Shown here one piece after another: positions 62,098 to 64,000 of a stretch of 64,000 nucleotides of DNA. Numbering within the stretch: position 1 is the stretch's first letter; every line of letters starts with the position of its first letter. Source of the stretch: Halomicrococcus gelatinilyticus (GTDB lineage: Archaea > Halobacteriota > Halobacteria > Halobacteriales > Haladaptataceae); the NCBI GenBank assembly GCA_024227995.1, contig CP100465.1, positions 868,001-932,000 of the forward strand, given 5' to 3'. The notes beneath the pieces are model-generated. The model was not told the origin of the DNA. It worked only from the letters and a program-made list of their open reading frames with translations, and ran no database searches. The position numbers were made by a program, and so were the translations under genes.

Positions 62098-62503
62098 GAC
62101 GCGACGCGCCCAACTGTCGCTGTCGGTCGTCGAGGCCGGCGTCGGCGTCGTCTTCGTCCTCGGAGTCGCGCTCGGATTCGCACTCGGAGTCCCGTCGCCG
62201 GAGACCCGGGACGCCCAGCTTGACCTGTACGCGGAGGACGCCGGCACCGTCCTCGCCGGCGAACCGCCGCGTCACCAGGGGACGACCCGGCTCTCGGAAC
62301 TCCTGGAATCGGCCGAGACGTTCGATCGGGAACGTGCCGCGCTGGAGCGTCGCGTGGACCGCATCCTCCCGGACAACCTCATGTTCCGCGTCGGAACGCC
62401 ACACGGCGCGGTCGGTTACCGGAAGCCCGCCGACGTCCCCGTAGGCGTGGCGACGGTGACGACGGCGAACGGCGACGTGACGGTATGGGTGTGGTACGTG
62501 TGA
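62090..62503 (+). CDS. Pilin-like protein 4 (DUF7262-like)
   Basis: 137 residues. RRTRRAQLSLSVVEAGVGVV F gives a charged segment followed by a helix with the V-E position (Glu at +5 after the predicted cleavage) that bacterial pseudopilins use. Mature part short: DAGTVLAGEPPRHQGTTRLS. Overlaps neighbours on both sides. Confidence 0.72.
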   Translation: MRRTRRAQLSLSVVEAGVGVVFVLGVALGFALGVPSPETRDAQLDLYAEDAGTVLAGEPPRHQGTTRLSELLESAETFDRERAALERRVDRILPDNLMFRVGTPHGAVGYRKPADVPVGVATVTTANGDVTVWVWYV

Positions 62504-63036
62504 GGGGAGCGAGCGCCGTCGACGGAGAGCGAGCCCAGCTCGTGCTGGCCGCGGCAGCGGTCGTCGCCGTCGCCCTCGCGCCGGTCGTGTTCGCGTACCT
62601 GCAACTGGGATACCACGCCGACGTGGCGGCCAGCGACGACTACGACGCCCCGGTCCGCAACGCCGACCGCGTGCTCTCGCGGGCCGTCGCCGACGCCACG
62701 GCGGGAGTCCCATCGATCTACCGGTGGGAGTCGCGGTCGGCCGCCGTCTCGAGCGTCCGCAGGCGACTGTCGGACGACCTCGAAACGTTGCGAGCGGCGC
62801 GCGTCGAATCGGGAACCGTCTACCGGGTACGGTACAACCGGTCGGCGGCCAGTCGGGTGGCGAACGGGGACTGCCCGGACGGTCCGAACCGCCAGTTCGG
62901 CGCCTGCGAAGCGGAACACGGTGTCGTCGTCCAGAACCGGAGCGGCGAGACGCACGTGCTGGCCGTGGCGTTCGACGTCCACGTGACGACCGAACGGAGC
63001 ACCTACGACGTTACCGTGCTGGTGCGCACCGTCTGA
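62485..63036 (+). CDS. Pilin-like protein 5 (DUF7261-like)
   Basis: 183 residues. DGERAQLVLAAAAVVAVALA, a hydrophobic helix after R-A-Q-L, then an extracellular domain with two Cys (NGDCPDG...FGACEAEH) that could form a disulfide. Last gene of the operon. GTG at 62500, which overlaps the previous stop by four bases, is an alternative start that fits the operon style. Confidence 0.72.
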   Translation: MGVVRVRGASAVDGERAQLVLAAAAVVAVALAPVVFAYLQLGYHADVAASDDYDAPVRNADRVLSRAVADATAGVPSIYRWESRSAAVSSVRRRLSDDLETLRAARVESGTVYRVRYNRSAASRVANGDCPDGPNRQFGACEAEHGVVVQNRSGETHVLAVAFDVHVTTERSTYDVTVLVRTV

Positions 63037-63212
63037 GGCAGGGGAGGCCGTGCGCTGTACGTCACGACGCTCGGCGATACATTCTCCGTCGTGACGGTGC
63101 AGGCGCGTTCGATGACCGTCTCCTCGTACGGACATCGCTTCCGGGATGCCCCGTCACCAGCTTGCAATCCGTCGTGGTGCAGTGGAACGAGAGTAAATGT
63201 ATTTAGCAGGAG

Positions 63213-63665
63213 ATGGAAAACAAGCGTTCTACGATGCCCTCCAACCGCCGGTCGGTCTTGCTCGGCAGTAGCGCGTTCGTCTCGTCGCTGGCAGGATGTA
63301 TGGAGCTGGGAACTTCAACGCACACGGTCGACCTCAACCTCTACAACTACACCGCCGAGCGTCAACCACTCAAGATCGAGATCCTCCGCGAAGATACCGA
63401 CGAACACGGCGCTGGTCTGGTTCTAGGTCGCAAGTTCACGATCCCGGCACCGAAAGCAGGCGACTCAGCAAGCACCATTCGCAAGTCGAACCTCGTAGAA
63501 CGACGACCGTATCTGGTGCGGACGCTCCTGAAGAATGGGCGCAGTCAGTGGGATCATCACCACTTCTATCCCGGCGAGAACGCGACAGACCCCGAAGCAT
63601 CCTACATAGACATCCGGGTCTACCAGGACGACGATACGAACGAACTCTACACTAGATTCATGTAG
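63213..63665 (+). CDS. Tat-type lipoprotein of unknown function
   Basis: 150 residues. SNRRSVLLGSSAFVSSLAGC is a twin-Arg signal with a lipobox Cys. The mature part has VDLNLYNYTAERQPLKIEIL, a beta-sandwich-like start seen in haloarchaeal cell-surface lipoproteins, and a C-terminal YIDIRVYQDDDTNELYTRF. A weak TATA-like TGTATTTAG lies 17-25 bases upstream. ATG 63234 is an alternative start. Confidence 0.75.
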   Translation: MENKRSTMPSNRRSVLLGSSAFVSSLAGCMELGTSTHTVDLNLYNYTAERQPLKIEILREDTDEHGAGLVLGRKFTIPAPKAGDSASTIRKSNLVERRPYLVRTLLKNGRSQWDHHHFYPGENATDPEASYIDIRVYQDDDTNELYTRFM

Positions 63666-63718
63666 TAGGTCCGCAAGCACGGTCGATAGGGAACAGGTGA
63701 ATTCGCCGCGTGTCCCTG

Positions 63719-63889
63719 CTACGTGCCGGGCCGAACGGAGAACCAGTAGGACGCCCCACCGAGGAGAGCATACACGACGCCGAACGAGGCGAACGGTAGG
63801 TCACCCCGCACCAGACCCCAGACTGCCTGAACACTCCCGAGAAGGACCATCCCGACCGCGACGAGCGTCCGCAGTTGCCGTTGCTCCAT
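63719..63889 (-). CDS. Small two-helix membrane protein
   Basis: 56 residues from ATG 63889 (GTG 63910 would add seven). MEQRQLRTLVAVGMVLLGSV then QAVWGLVRGDLPFASFGVVY and ALLGGASYWFSVRPGT. Two hydrophobic helices; unknown function. Last recognisable gene; the remaining 90 bases show nothing clear. Confidence 0.65.
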   Translation of the reverse strand: MEQRQLRTLVAVGMVLLGSVQAVWGLVRGDLPFASFGVVYALLGGASYWFSVRPGT

Positions 63890-64000
63890 CTGTGTTCGAA
63901 TCGAAGACACAGCCGAAGATAGTTTCGCCGTTATCCAGCACGCGAACTCTCTCGACAGCGAAGGGCCTACGACGTGGTCGACCGAAGCAGAGCGTCGATA

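Noticed and set aside
1..64000. tRNA or rRNA genes
   Set aside because: I looked for T-loop type GGTTCGAATCC stretches with matching acceptor arms in the gaps and found none convincing; a tRNAscan run would be decisive.

Overview
The window is chromosomal DNA of a halophilic archaeon (class Halobacteria). The evidence is GC-rich DNA, very acidic proteins, Tat-type (twin-Arg) lipoproteins, a CetZ tubulin homologue, a haloarchaeal RNA-polymerase epsilon-type protein, halocyanin- and sulfite-oxidase-like secreted redox proteins, and TATA boxes about 25-30 bases before many start codons (largely leaderless genes). I saw no tRNA, rRNA or CRISPR array. The genus cannot be fixed from the sequence alone.

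Layout. 0-4.5 kb: C-terminal part of the AglB/STT3 oligosaccharyltransferase, a DUF368 lipid-carrier-transporter homologue, a squalene-synthase-like enzyme and a two-CBS protein. 4.6-17 kb: PQQ-type beta-propeller lipoprotein, glutamate dehydrogenase, CitE-like lyase, PEBP-like lipoprotein, EthD-like protein, thioredoxin-reductase-like flavoprotein, TspO, halocyanin-like protein, sulfite-oxidase-like protein, FKBP/SlyD isomerase, HD hydrolase, PurB and an SRPBCC protein. 17.3-23 kb: a complete-looking lysine operon on the minus strand, transcribed dapA-dapB-dapD-lysA-dapF-dapE, with a 4-base overlap at every junction. 23.3-34.6 kb: mostly core genes (phosphoesterase, NYN protein, PUA protein, NAC, TrmI, transcription factor S, PncB, gamma-carbonic-anhydrase-like protein, aldo/keto reductase, Hsp20-like protein, creatininase/DAO pair), with several very small zinc-ribbon or membrane proteins. 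34.6-39.2 kb: a DUF7388-like protein, the RNA-polymerase epsilon-type gene lying between two inverted copies of a dispersed repeat, a membrane protein, MenB and CetZ.

39.3-56 kb is the accessory part. It holds an AT-richer decayed IS6-like element that surrounds a small membrane-protein gene. Then come two small genes (DUF7310/DUF7311-like), a secreted polysaccharide-type set (arylsulfotransferase, GH5-like hydrolase, beta-helix protein), three direct copies of the dispersed repeat, an aminotransferase/Lrp pair, an XRE regulator/DUF2178 operon and an ABC exporter operon that share one palindromic operator, a GAF histidine kinase, and a protein with six homing-endonuclease-associated repeats.

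56-63 kb: a compact pilus/secretion operon (ATPase, TadC-like membrane platform, five small proteins with pilin-like N-terminal hydrophobic segments), with overlapping genes after the platform. A secreted lipoprotein and a small membrane protein close the window.

The most interesting signals are: the five-copy dispersed repeat of about 35 bases; the operator shared by the XRE/DUF2178 and ABC operons; the repeat-protein gene divergent from the pilus operon, with an inverted repeat between them; the possible splitting of the pilus locus by about 15 kb; and the decayed IS element close to the cetZ promoter.
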